NCBI GenBank assembly: GCA_027382625.1
Contig: JAJKFJ010021903.1
Span: forward strand, 41,344 to 105,343
DNA length: 64,000 bases
Reading direction: 5' to 3'
Source: Tetmemena sp. SeJ-2015
Lineage: Eukaryota > Ciliophora > Spirotrichea > Sporadotrichida > Oxytrichidae
Of the stretch, positions 12,730 to 23,925 are shown piece by piece. The notes under the pieces are model-generated. The model saw only the letters and a list, made by a program, of their open reading frames with translations. It did no database searches and was not told where the DNA came from. Made by a program: the position numbers and the translations under genes. The number at the start of each line of letters is the position of its first letter. Within the stretch, counting starts at the first letter, position 1.

Positions 12730-15423
12730 TCATCTTATTAGTTTGTAATTTAATTATCTTTCTGCTCCTCTCTTTACTTGCTATCTTGTCCCTTAGTGGG
12801 CAAAAGCGGAATTGACAGCCTATTCAAGGCTCTTCAAGTAGACTTGTCGAGAACCAATTTAAGAAAGTTGCTAACTAGATTTGTCATCTGCTTTTAAGTC
12901 CCGCTTTTTAGACTACTTACTGCTCACAGGTGCATAATCATCCTTGATTTCCCCCTCCTCTAACTCTGAATCTTACTCTCTGACTTTGCGTTTTTTCTTT
13001 CTATCAATATTTCTATATAAAAAACGATAATTTTATTAAATATGATGATTAAAAATATTATTTTAAGATATTTGTGGCTAAAATAAGTTTTAAGGAAACA
13101 ATTTCTAAATAAGTTAAGTTTTAAATTCTGCTTTCTATCCTAGATTTAGTCTGTGGTCTCGCTTATCTAAGAAACAGTTCTTGCAAAAAACTTGCCAAGA
13201 AAATGAATTGTTATCCCTCTGATTATTAGAGTTGATTGAAGAAGGATTTTTATTTTTTCCACTTAGTCGGGCGGCATATTACTCAAAGAACTCACTGTCC
13301 TTCTTTTTAGCGTCGTCTTATTTCCGAGATTGGTTTATCACCTCTCGTAGATTAAGCCTCTGTGCTGGAGCAGGGGGTTCAACTTACTGTTAGATGCTGT
13401 CAGCTGCTATTTGCTTTTTATTGATGGATGCCAAACTACTCTAGGAAAGCTATTTCCTCAGACTGAAGTCATTTAACTGCGTACTCGTCCGTTCCTAGGA
13501 CTTACTCTAGATATTATATTTTTGTGCTTGGAAATTCTCACTTGGCCTTGGAATGCTTTAAGATCTAGAGTGCTGCTACCGCTCTTCTCTTTGACTCAGA
13601 ATACTAAACAAAATATTAGTTTTACAGGAGGATAGTTTAAGAGTTAGCAAATTAAGGGAATACTTACTCAGATAAGATTGCTTCATTTGAATAAAAAAAA
13701 GTTATTTTTAGATTTATGCAAAAAAATCATAAAAGCAAATATAATTGAAAAACGGTAAAAATAATTAAAGGTGAGTTTCCAACTAAGAAGATTTTTAAAA
13801 TAAAGTTTATCTTACAGATCCAATATTTGAGCTTTTACTTGATCTATGTAAATCATATCCAACAACAATACGAATGAACAGCATTCCTCAGTTGAGCTTG
13901 AGCCGTAATAAATAAACTCTAATACGATTTTTTAAACCCAAAAAAGTTTTACGAAGGAAAAAAATTTCCAAAAAATATATGCTTATCGAACTAACTAAAG
14001 GCTTTAAAGAATATAATTTTTTAAATATCTCCAATAGTTGATAAAATTTTATTTATAATTCTTTTTAGTTTATCTTTGCACTATAATTTGCAAGCTTTAT
14101 TATAAAAATAAGATGATAGGATGATTCAACCCGGAGATATTGAGATTTAAATTCACCTAGATAATTTGATTCTAAGCTTCTACATTAGATTATGAAACTA
14201 TAGTTGGCTGAGTTTCGATGATTTTTTATTATTCTTAATAGGCTTTAGTTAATCTGCATTTTTGCTACTTCGTCGGCCTAACTATCGAGCCTTTAAGGTC
14301 GGATCATCTCTATGTTTTCACTATGAGGCATTATCTCACTACCAATATAGCTTTTTGAACCTGAATCATGGAGACTACCACGATCTTCTCTATCTATCTC
14401 ATTTGAAATTTCATTTCTTTACTTTTTGTTTCTCTTCTTCCTCTCTCTGGATTTCACGTTCTTGAGCCTTCTTCTCTCTTAGACCTTTCCTGCTCTTCCT
14501 CTTATTAATTTCTACTAAAATAATAGTTCTACTGATACTTACTACTGCTACTTCTCTTCCTCCTCCACTTATTGTTGATAGGCAGGGTACTTTTGCTCCT
14601 CTCATTAGTAGTTATTGATTTACTACTGTTGTTCTCTTCTTTAATTTTACCTTATCCGTGCTCTTTCTCTCCTGTTTCCTCTCTGTCCATCGTCTAAGAT
14701 GATCTAGCTATCGTAAATGCTCTCGTCAAAGCTGTCCCTTCTTATCTATCTGGGTGGATTGCCGTTTCTTCTAGGGTAACTACTAGTTCATTTCTCTCAG
14801 CTGACATCATTTCAGGTTCTTTTAAAAGAATAGAAAAATACTTTAAAAAAATAATTTAGAGGTTCTAAAAAGTCCCAGTTGTTATTGCCATCATTCAGTT
14901 AACCACCGAACTCCTGATTGAAATCTACTGCCTACTGCGGAAGGAAGTCATCATTATTGTAATATATAGCTCCCTCATCTGAACTTGACGAAGAATCGCC
15001 ACAATCTATGCCTATTTCGCGAAGCTATTAATTAGCAAATTCCTTGAATTTATTTTCAATATTATAGTCTCTCTATGCCCAATCTTCAAATTCATTGATT
15101 CTTGCACTTCCTAATCATAATCCATAGCATTCTCATCACCATAGTCATTAAAATCAGGTACCACTTCTTGTCCATAGTAATAATCATCATACATTTCTTA
15201 GTCCTCTTGAGCTCTCTCATTTTCAATTATTAACTTAGAGATGAGGAAAGTTTTTCTTATCATTACAATCAATGTCTTCAAAGTCGTCTGAGATCAGATC
15301 CATCACTCTAAACTTAGGAGGGCGGTAGGCTGACTTATAATCTTTTCTAACTTGGTTTAGTTTGATTGAATAATTAGGGAATAAAGTGAGACTTCGCACT
15401 CTCAAAGACTTATTTCCATTCAT
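12730..15423 (-). CDS. Hypothetical Arg/Glu/Ser-rich protein, C-terminal FCKNCF motif
   Basis: ATG at 15423 (MNGNKSLRVRSLTLFPNYS), TGA stop at 12730-12732. In order: a basic N-terminus with KSAYRPPKFRVMDLISDDFE; an acidic Tyr/Asp-rich part (YDDYYYGQEVVPDFNDYGDE); ARINEFEDWAQRDYNIE; a Ser/Asp-rich stretch; then at about 14600-14400 a charged Arg/Glu-rich helix (EREIQREEEEKQKVKK). From about 13600, a Gln/Ser-rich segment contains SILSQREERQQHSRSQSIPR. Near 13200-13150 lies a WQVFCKNCFLDKRDHRL motif that could bind metal. Many UAR codons read as Gln. Composition (Arg/Ser/Glu-rich, acidic) resembles RNA-processing or nuclear proteins, but no family is recognised. Several frame changes and probable introns (for example 13020-13130 and 13690-14110) interrupt it. 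Confidence 0.6.
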
Positions 15424-15469
15424 CTTTGAATGTCTGTATTGCACAAATATTAATTTAGTGGTAGAAAAA

Positions 15470-16530
15470 AGGAATTATAGAGAATAATTTAAATTCAAGA
15501 ATGATATTCTCTGAATTGCTCTTGCTAAGATTTGTTATCTTTTCAACTAGAGATTCAAAGTTTATGAAGTTGAATTTATTAGCATCATTCGATCTCCCAT
15601 ATCTTCAATAATCCGTAACAATATAAATCATTTTTATAAAAGCATGTTCATCTTCTTGGTATTTCTTGTATGATCTCAAATAATCTCCTTTAATATCTCT
15701 GGCTGAATTTGATCAGCTTCTTCTCTCACAGCACTCAGCAATTAAAGATCAACTTGGAGTGCTCCATACATCTAATCTGAGATCTTCTTTTCTTATCAAA
15801 CATTTAATTTTAGCATTACGATTTTTTGTTTTCAATAGTTTATTTAACCTTTTGGGCGAGGAGTGGCACAGTTTAAATTTGTTGCTTTGCCTCCAGTTAT
15901 TTCTGATAATAGTTATCTTAGTGGTTTGCGCTCAAGCAAGAATGGCGTCTGAAGGATTTAGAGCCTCTATATTCTTTTTTGCAGTCTCTGCAATAAAAAT
16001 TTGCATTTTCCAGGAGATTCCTAAGCAATAATTCAATAATATCATAATTGAAAATTAAATTACATTAGTTGGAATTATAAAGCAAGATATTAGCTGGTTG
16101 GAAAAACTGTGGCTCAAGTGTTTGCGGGTGTTCTTAGCACCTGAGGATGCAGTTGCTTCCTTGCGGCCTATTCCCTTTTTGTTGATGTATTCTAGGATGC
16201 ATTTGAAGCAGGCAGTCTTTTGGCAGACTGAGCAGGCCAGGGGATCTTCCAGCAAACAGGTGCAGATCTGGCACACTAGGTAATCTCTGCATAGGCTGGG
16301 CACCTCATCAGGGTCGAGCACCAGTTTCTATATGTTTTCTATTTCACCCAGTGCTATAATAAATATCCATATAATTAGAGAGACGATGATAATCCTTAAA
16401 TATGAAGTGCTTCCAACCTCACATCGTTAGTATGGTTTTGATAGTCCTATTTCGTATTCATTATATCCACAAAAGTATTTTATGTTTTTGGCTTCCGGAA
16501 TATTTGTTGCCTCTTTCAATTATTCTTCAT
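15470..16530 (-). CDS. RING/TRAF-type zinc finger protein with B-box-like motif
   Basis: Probable start ATG at 16530. After one frame change an open stretch runs to a Cys-rich RING-like region at 16270-16190: VCQIC, LACSVCQKTACFKCI (C-x2-C ... C-x2-C ... C-x2-C). After an AT-rich insertion (16029-16079) the protein continues NLLENANFYCRDCKKEYRG...FRRHSC, the pattern of a TRAF-type zinc finger, then CMEHSKLIFNC, a B-box-like start, around 15740-15720. RING-TRAF/B-box proteins usually act as ubiquitin ligases or signalling adaptors; that role is inferred. The RING is incomplete in the visible frame, since the expected final CPxC pair is not evident. The C-terminal part (15720-15470) changes frame and is uncertain. 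Confidence 0.65.
16023..16085 (-). other. Possible IES with AAGCAA direct repeats
   Basis: AAGCAA occurs at 16023-16028 and 16080-16085, flanking 51 nt of about 90% AT. Excision with one repeat joins the RING part to the TRAF-type finger if one missing T in the nearby T5 run is assumed. An intron (gtaatt...gcttag on the minus strand) plus a different single-base correction would also work, so this case is ambiguous. Confidence 0.4.
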
Positions 16531-17127
16531 TTCAATAAGTTTTATAAAATTCACACACACATATTTAAAAAGCTTACTTAAATTTTGATTGAGAACCGTA
16601 ATTGAATACATTTAGAGCGAAGTTTATTTAAGATTGAATAAGTAAAGCTAAAATGAATAGATTCAACTCCATAAATTAATTACATTTTAAGACCATATCG
16701 TTATTAGAAATAAAAAAAGCATTAATATCCAACAATATAATTAATTTTAGAAATAGATCATTTTGTTAAGTTCCTTTTATTGCGCATATTGATTACTACT
16801 GAAGACACAAATAAAAGAATGGAGAAAAGAATAAACAACCCACAATAAACTAAAATAAACTTTAAAAAGGTAAACATGGAATAAAATCACCACTAGATTC
16901 TCCAAACCTCCCAATAGCAAATATTCACATCCCTTTAAACGCAGCAGTTTGGATTTCAACAATCACAGTCTATCTTCGACTAAGGCGCAAAGAGTGGCTC
17001 AAACTGAATGCAGTAAAAACTTCAAAGCATACCACAAGGGGTAAAGCTAGATGCAATATCAAGATTTGGAGGCTTCCTTCAAAATATTTTCCATGTTATA
17101 TTTTGATTTAAACTTCCCAAAAGTTTG
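16531..17127. other. Intergenic, no gene recognised
   Basis: AT-rich spacer between the (-) zinc finger gene and the (+) coding region. It is probably a shared upstream region for the two divergent units. No motif was recognised. Confidence 0.35.
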
Positions 17128-17514
17128 ATGGAAACGTTATGCAGTACTCCCAATCATAATCATTCCAAAGCAATCTTTTTTAAGACTATAATCATCATCC
17201 TTGCTTTAGAGTTAGGATTAGCAGCAGCAGCTCCTGAAGAGTAAAGTAAGAGTGGGAGGAGGAGGCTAGCTTACGCTCCCTAGATCTCTACTCCCTGTGC
17301 AACTATAGACTAGCACTTAGACATCTGCAGGTCCTTAAATTCCCTAAAGTCTTCATGGCTTAAATCTAATTTCCTAAAATGCCTAGCCAGTGCGACAGTT
17401 AAATTAAATACCCATCCCTGCCAAGAAAAAGATAGCGATAATTATAAACACTTCCATTTAAATTATTCTCTGACTATCTCAATACGCAAAACTTTTCTTT
17501 CCATTATGTTTTGA
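17128..17514 (+). CDS. Hypothetical 128-aa ORF with hydrophobic segment
   Basis: ATG 17128 to TGA 17512 is uninterrupted when TAA/TAG are read as Gln (129 codons including the stop). It has a hydrophobic segment (TIIIILALELGLAAAAP) about 20 residues in, resembling a signal peptide or anchor, followed by PEEQSKSGRRRLAYAP and a tail with scattered Cys residues. No family recognised. It could instead be an exon of the downstream coding region, or chance. Confidence 0.35.
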
Positions 17515-17519
17515 GATAA

Positions 17520-20500
17520 AGCCTGGAGTTCCACCCGCGAGAGTACAGAAGCGGAAGAACTACGATTCAAGGACTGTGGATCCATTCCCGAAGAGAACAG
17601 TTTCAGTGTTGCTAAATTCCGACACCCTTAGAGATTTAAGAGTGTTCCTTCTATTTGACAATAACTACGATTGCATTCGTTATGTGGATATTATCACAAT
17701 TATAGAAAGTGATGAAGAAGTATTAAGGATCATAATATTTTGAAATTGAACTATCACAAAGAAGCCTTAAGAGGATCCTCAAATGTTAAGAGCAGCCAAG
17801 GAATTACTCAATTCAAGAGAAGGGAGGAGTACTCCAGAGAGGAATCCGCAGATGAGAGAGGTCAAGTTTAAGACTGGGCTCTCATAAGACGGCAATAACC
17901 TCATAGAGGAATAAAAAGTTTCTTCTACACCAAACTAAATAATTCAATATCTTGATAGCGATGATTTTCATTTTTGAAAGTTAAATGCTTGGAGAAAGCA
18001 CATTAACCGAGTAACTGAGATAGCAGCATATAGGTGTTGTCGAAAACAAAGGAAATCTTATAAAGCAACCGTAACTCCAAGGTTTAGACTCGGTCGCTAG
18101 TACTCTTTATCAGCTCACACAAGATTAATACAATTTATAATTCTCTCACTTCTCTTAATGAACTTTAGATTAATAAGAAGGAGATCATATTGAATAGCAG
18201 AAGGAGGAGCAATTAAACACTAGAGATAAGAGGAGGATAGTTAATGCGAGAGTATCTTTCCAGTTGCAAATTATTTAATTAATAGAGTTTTAATTATTCT
18301 CTAATGCAAGAGAGCGATGAGATGTAAATCATTGAAGTCTAAGGAGATCAGGATTCGTACTAAGATACTCTTTCACCTCAAGTGCTTGAAGAAGCCAAGT
18401 ATCAACACGGCTCACCAGTCATGTAAAATAACAACTCAGAGTAGCTCAGACCAGAAGATCTTCAGACTTTAAAAATAAATGCCTTGCTCTAATTTCTAAT
18501 TGATCAGAGACTCATCGTCTGAGGCCAAGAAGAAATCCAAATACATATTCTATTTTAAGTAATCAAATCCTTCAATCAAAGACCCTTCAAACTTCTTAGA
18601 ACAGTATGTATTGAACAATAGTCCATAAAAAGGAGCAGAGGCTAAGAAAAGCAAGAGGTAAAGTGTGGATGACAGTCTAGAATTCATACAGAGGAAAATG
18701 TACACCAAAGATATGAACCACTATTTTACAGATTTAGACACGCTCATTAAGCATAATTTAAAATGCTACTTACTTAAGGCAGAATTAATAAGAAGATTTT
18801 GATTTGTGATTGAGGGTATGAACTAAGTCTATTACTCTGACGACCCTCAGGATTTGCAAGCTCTTCTCTCGCCTAACAGACTTAACCCATAATTCCAAGA
18901 AGGTTTCAAGCATCTATTTTTAGTGATAAACTTATTCTATCTTCTGATTGAAATCTTTACTCTTTGAACGGAGAGTTGCTTAAATTTGGCTTTGAAGAAG
19001 TGAGTGAGCTCGATGACTATGTGTTCCTAACTGACGAGGCTACTTATCAACTGAACAGTTTGAAGCACTAAAATTATTTCCTACCCTCATTTTGTAATTA
19101 TTGAAGCTGCTTTATTTCATAACTAACTTCCACCAGTTCATAAAACGCGCTGGCAATAATCCACAGAATCTGCAGGCACTAAATGCAGTAGGCTAGTTAA
19201 CCAACTCTTAAGGGTAGTAGTATCTCACTGTCAATACAAGCAACCCCAACACTTCTTTGGATCTCTATATATGCAAAAAGTATTTCTAATTTCAATTGAT
19301 CTATCCCTTGGTGGGTATGAGGGAAGTGAGATGCATAACTAGTCGCTGATAAGCAGCCAACTTAACATTACTAATCAGTAAGCTTCACTCTTCGGCCTAG
19401 AAAGTAAGCGCAAGAAGAAGCAAATGATATTCCGCAAGATAACCTTAAAACTTATGATAAGGAGAATTTATCTTTTGGCAACATATATTTTTACTTCATT
19501 CAATTGGTTTAAGCATCAAGACCAGGCAGTTTGATCCTACTCTAGTCATTATAAAGGGAAATTAAAATGAGTTCGATCTAATACAAAGAAACAAAGACTT
19601 ACTGCAAAAGAGGAGAGTGGAGGAGGAGATGAACGCGCATGATGACACAGCTATCATCATTCAAATGAGTCAGATGTTCAATGATCCAGAGAAGATGAAA
19701 GTGCACATTTCATTATAGACATCTGCATATCATCATTGTATTTACCTCTTTCTCTTATAAAGTGTATTAGAAGGAGGTTGTGACTCTCAAAGGAAGCTTA
19801 AATGCTCCTTTGAAAGCCCGTTCTCTGAGCACCATGCCCACACTTCCCTCCCTTCCCTCTGCCTTACAAAAAGACATAGGCAATTGCAGGGGCTTATTCC
19901 AGTAAAACAACGTAAACTCTCCTGACTTCATAGCAAGTCAGAATAAAGCACTCGAGAGGACCAAGAACATCATATCATCATATCATTTCATCAGACAGTT
20001 TTTATTTTATCATGATGAGAATACAGTAAAGAAAGCAGAAGGAGGCTATTGAAGGTGTGAGGGATATCAATAACTCAAGAGAAGAGAACAACAGCATGAG
20101 TAGAACTAAACCCTTCCTACTTTCCTAACATCCTCTAACCTCAAGAGACTAAACTTAGACGCTAGAAACTTATTTTCTTATTTTTCAGAAGCTCCTCTCA
20201 TACTAGGGAAGCTAAAGAAGCTTCCAGTAAAGACAAACGAGTACCAGCCAGGCAATATCATTTAAAATCTGAACTTGAAAGAGAGTATGGAACACTTCTC
20301 AAAGTACTACAACTCTTCTCATTTCGAAACAAGGCTGCAGACGATCGTCAACAGTAGCAAACAAAGTTTATGATGAGGATGATTTAAATTGTAACAGTAG
20401 TAAAACGTCCAACATCACTCATAGAACTATGCAGCAGAGGATGCTTGCTCGAGATATGAGCTCCAAGTAACTCTAATCCAGAGCGATGAAAGCCTAGAAC

Positions 20501-20690
20501 GAGATAGATCTCAAGATTGAATATCAGCAAGAGGAGAAGTTCAAAAATATTCTACACTTATTTTAAAGTCTGTGCTGCCTGTAAATTTAACTCAGAGATA
20601 GAACTCATCTCAATTGTCAAAAATAGCATGAGTTAGACTAAGACCACACTAAATCTACACGCCTCATCTCAATCATCATTTGAGCATCAT
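17520..20690 (+). CDS. Fragmented coding region, unknown protein(s)
   Basis: A series of (+) strand coding-like stretches in changing frames. Pieces that read well include PGVPPARVQKRKNYDSRTVD (17524); an exon from 17763 with MLRAAKELLNSREGRSTPER ending at a TGA near 17975; a helical LNELQINKKEIILNSRRR near 18160; DLLQKRRVEEEMNAHDD near 19600; LPTLPSLPSALQKDIGNCRG near 19835; LDARNLFSYFSEAPLILGKL near 20160; and TMQQRMLARDMSSKQLQSRA near 20425. Gln (UAR), Ser and Asn are abundant. One plausible intron lies at about 17717-17762 (gtatta...caaag). No family was recognised. It may be one long low-complexity protein or two genes; exon order and boundaries cannot be fixed without transcripts. Confidence 0.4.
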
Positions 20691-20813
20691 CACGATTCAT
20701 TTTTTTAATTATTTCTTCTCTACCTGAAGAGGAGAGCTCTTGTCAAAAATAGCAGAGTTATAAGCACACAAATACAGGGCCCCGAATCTTATAGATTTGA
20801 GCATCATCACGAT
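20614..20813 (+). repeat. Partial tandem duplication of about 120 bp
   Basis: Two ordered blocks recur. TTGTCAAAAATAGCA(T)GAGTTA is at 20614 and 20740. TTTGAGCATCATCACGAT is at 20679-20696 and 20796-20813. Short GA/TC-rich palindromic stretches (CTACCTGAAGAGGAGAG..., CCTCTAGAGGAG) follow each. It lies at the 3' edge of the fragmented coding region. Confidence 0.6.
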
Positions 20814-21334
20814 ATAATCTCCTCTAGAGGAGAAGCTCTAAGATTTGTTTCATAGAAAGAAGAAATCAAGTTGAATTTTAAAAGCTTATCAACAAGCTTA
20901 GATCAGGAGGTCGAGATTCGATTTCAAGAATGTTGCAACTTCCATTAGAATTAACAATTATGATTATTAATATTTGATATAACCTGGACTACCTTTAAGA
21001 AACCTTTAGGATGATTATAATATTTAAGATATATACCTGAGACTACCCCTTTAAAGAAACCCTTCTAAGGCCAATAACATAAATTGCTGCAAATTCAACT
21101 AAAGTTAGCCCAACTATAGAATTCTAGCTATTCATTTATTTAAACCAGAGTTATAAAGTCGAGTATGCTACCTAGTGGACCACCTAATTCGTCAGTATCC
21201 CAGTCTATCCTCTTCCCATTCGACCTCTATGTTTCATTTGAATTCACTTGCAGAGCCCTTATCGATTAAAAGTCCAAAGTAAGCACAAAATAAAAGCGAA
21301 AGTTAAATTATTTTATTATTGTTTATAAGCTTAT

Positions 21335-21559
21335 ATGAATATGCAGTTGGGAGGGTTCCCTTCGACTGAAAGAGTGCTAGAAGAAATAAGATTCATGGAG
21401 AGGAGGATGGGTAAGGAAATGGTGAGAGATGAAGAGTTCCAGAGTATCTATGAAAATATTTTGCATAAAATGCACAGAATCAATGAGAGGACACCTTTTT
21501 AGCCAATGCTTACTGAGAGGGGAGGATCCTAAATGGATAAATAGGGCTTAATTTAATGA
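21335..21559 (+). CDS. Short ORF or terminal exon (74 aa), unknown
   Basis: ATG 21335 to TGA 21557 is open with UAR as Gln. It encodes a charged, Met-rich helical peptide (STERVLEEIRFMERRMGKEM...). It could be a small gene or the last exon of the preceding coding region. No family recognised. Confidence 0.45.
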
Positions 21560-22100
21560 ATAAGCTAAGAAAAATAAGCAAATAATTGAAATTTTAGTAT
21601 AATTTGATTTCTTTCTTCAAAAAATCAGTCTTAAAATAATGTTTTAAGCTGTTTAAAATAAACTTAGGTTTTTTATGATTTGAGGACTCTTGCAATATGA
21701 AAATTAATTTTTTAAAAAAAATATAATTGATCATATTCATCACTTTCAATATATCCAGTTAATGAACATTGCTATCGTTTTTTTTTTAATTGTTTTGATA
21801 AATTCTATAACTTTACCTTTCTTTAAAGAGCTGTTTATCTATTAAAATCCAATTCAGTCTTTATTCATTATAGTGCAATAAAAATTATTTATTTTCTTTA
21901 TTTTTATAATATATCTTATTAAACAAACAAATATAACTTTCATTTGCTTTGGGATGAGTTATAATAAAAAAAAGAAGTTCGTAAAATAGTTTATCATTCG
22001 TGTTTTATTCTGGCTTAAAAGTAAATTTGATAAATTCAATTGATCTAATACTTCGAAAGAAACAAATTAAAATAAAATCAAGAAATTAGAACTTCACATC
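21560..22100. other. AT-rich intergenic, nothing recognised
   Basis: Very AT-rich (long A and T runs near 21710 and 21780). No supported coding stretch; separates the previous unit from the MGASYQ start at 22101. Confidence 0.4.
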
Positions 22101-22821
22101 ATGGGAGCAAGTTACCAATATATAATAATGTTTTAGAATATTTAGTTGCAGTTGCCTCAAGTCAAAGGCACGAATTAGTCATTCAAACTCTAATTTATTA
22201 TTTGTTGGTGAAATTAAAGTTATAAAAATAAAACAACAAATCTCAAATCACTAAAGGGGAGGGAGTTAAAATGAACCCCGCCTTTAAATAAAAAATTTAA
22301 ATTCACCATTATATCCATACTATATTAAAACCTTGTCTTAAGCAAAAGATAACTCTGTGGCTCAGGAAATATTAAGGAGTTATTCCTAATAAGATGAGAC
22401 CAAATGCTTGGGCGATGAGAGTACCAAAAGAGATCTCTCTCAAAAACAAGCAAATAACTAAGCTAAAATATCTAAGTTAATCATAGGAAGAGATAAATCA
22501 AAGGGAAGTGAAGAGTTGAACAATGGAAAGTTCAAAATCAATTAAACTCTTGGAAGTATAGAGGGGAAGGAAATCCATTCCACGAAATACTCTGTAGAGA
22601 CACTTTGCTAGCAGCTAAGTTAGATACCCTTCACTCAAAAGCAGATCTTGGCTTTAAGTATTTATAGATTAAATCCAGATTAAATTTTAATGTGGCACTA
22701 AAATAGGATCTTGAAATTTATTAATACAAAGAAGAAAGAGAAGGGGAAACCAATTCTTCATGCTATTCATTTAATTAATTTTTTTCTCATTCATGGCATC
22801 ATTCTGTAAACAAGAGTTTGA
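22101..22821 (+). CDS. MGxxxS-type protein, copy 1 (short paralog)
   Basis: Candidate first exon at ATG 22101 (MGASYQYIIM). The main coding stretch runs from about 22327 to TGA 22819 with UAR as Gln: AQEILRSYSQQDETKCLGDE, then KGSEELNNGKFKINQTLGSI. The C-terminal segment YSVETLCQQLSQIPFTQKQI aligns with FSLENLCKQLNKMPFTINYI in the downstream gene at 23926-26562, so the two are paralogs. This copy lacks the 28-31-residue repeats of the other. The start resembles that of copy 2 (MGAGCSS), a pattern used for N-myristoylation, but the first exon assignment is inferred. Function unknown. Confidence 0.45.
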
Positions 22822-23330
22822 AATAGAAAATGGAAGAGACGCCTTAAAATGAGCGAGATGAAAGTGAGCTAAACACTTTTTGCTCTATATAAATTTTTAA
22901 AAATAATATTCTTTTGCTCATAGTTTGATCAATGAAAATTTCAGAACGTTTACATATTAAATAAAATGAATGGCAGTAATATTTCCTATCAGCTCATAAA
23001 AATCTTTCCTAAATTTGTGAAGTGTCCAATCTTATTAAATAGTTGAGGGTTGCGGAAAGATAAGAAATAATAAATAGAGTATTAATTTGTCTGAATTTTT
23101 CTCAGAATAGTTGAAGGAAATAAATGGAAAAATTACTATTTTAAATCTGAATTTTTTCCACACAAATTATGGCTGAAATTTGTGTTAAAATTGATTAGCT
23201 TATATTTTAAATTTGAAGATATAATGTGGGGTTTAACAAAGAATAATTTAAAATAAAATTTTTCAACTTACATGATAGTTAAAGCACTCATTTAAAAAAC
23301 TTTAGTGATACGTTTTTGGTGGTGACATAT
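22800..23330 (+). pseudogene. Partial 5' copy of the CLU-like gene
   Basis: Nucleotide stretches at 22804-22880, 22917-22955 and 23015-23065 are close matches to 31803-31890, 31923-31960 and 31998-32048 in CLU-like copy B (for example TGGAAGAGACGC, AATGAGCGAGATG, GAGGGTTGCGGAAAG). The later exons of that gene (LYTLLTHEY, VKSTQNFE, the central CLU-like part) are not found downstream. The copy therefore appears truncated. It directly follows MGxxxS copy 1, mirroring the order of the second block. Confidence 0.55.
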
Positions 23331-23925
23331 ATTTTGATTATATTTTTATCATTGATTATATCTTGCTGTTGAAAGTTGCCTCTGAAGAAGATGATGAATT
23401 AAGAAACTCATTTACTTCTTATTGGCTTTGCAATATTATTCAAAATAGCAACTTTTAATTAATTGAATTAAATCTTAAACTATACCCCGAAAGTAGATTA
23501 TTACACAAACTAAATTGAATTATAAATCAAAATTATTACAGAGGCAAGTTATTAAAATAAGTATACTTAAAAGTTAAGTGGAAATTTGAGTTTAGGAAAT
23601 CATTTAAGAAAGACGCTCGCATTATTGGCACCTTAAATTAAAACAACATTGCTAAATTTTGACTTCTTCAAAAAAGTTTGTTTAAAACTAATATTTTGTT
23701 ATCTCAACCTTCATTACGAGAAATAACTAAACCAAGCAAGAAATTAACTTAAGTCAAAAATTTTATTGAGAAAAAATTTAGATTTCCGAGAAAGCCCATA
23801 TAAGATTTAAAGTTGATTAAGTGAAATATCGCTATTATTATTCTGAATTTTATTTATTCTCTTTTGTATTAGCTTCTCAGCTATAAAATATCTTTAATTC
23901 ATACCAATTTTGGAGAAAAACAATA
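23331..23925. other. AT-rich spacer, nothing recognised
   Basis: No supported frame. Lies between the truncated CLU-like copy and the MGAGCSS start of the repeat-containing gene. Confidence 0.35.

Noticed and set aside
15759..16283. Plus-strand open frames opposite the zinc-finger gene
   Set aside because: They are antisense shadows; the minus strand carries ordered Cys/His motifs, the plus strand only hydrophobic low-complexity sequence.
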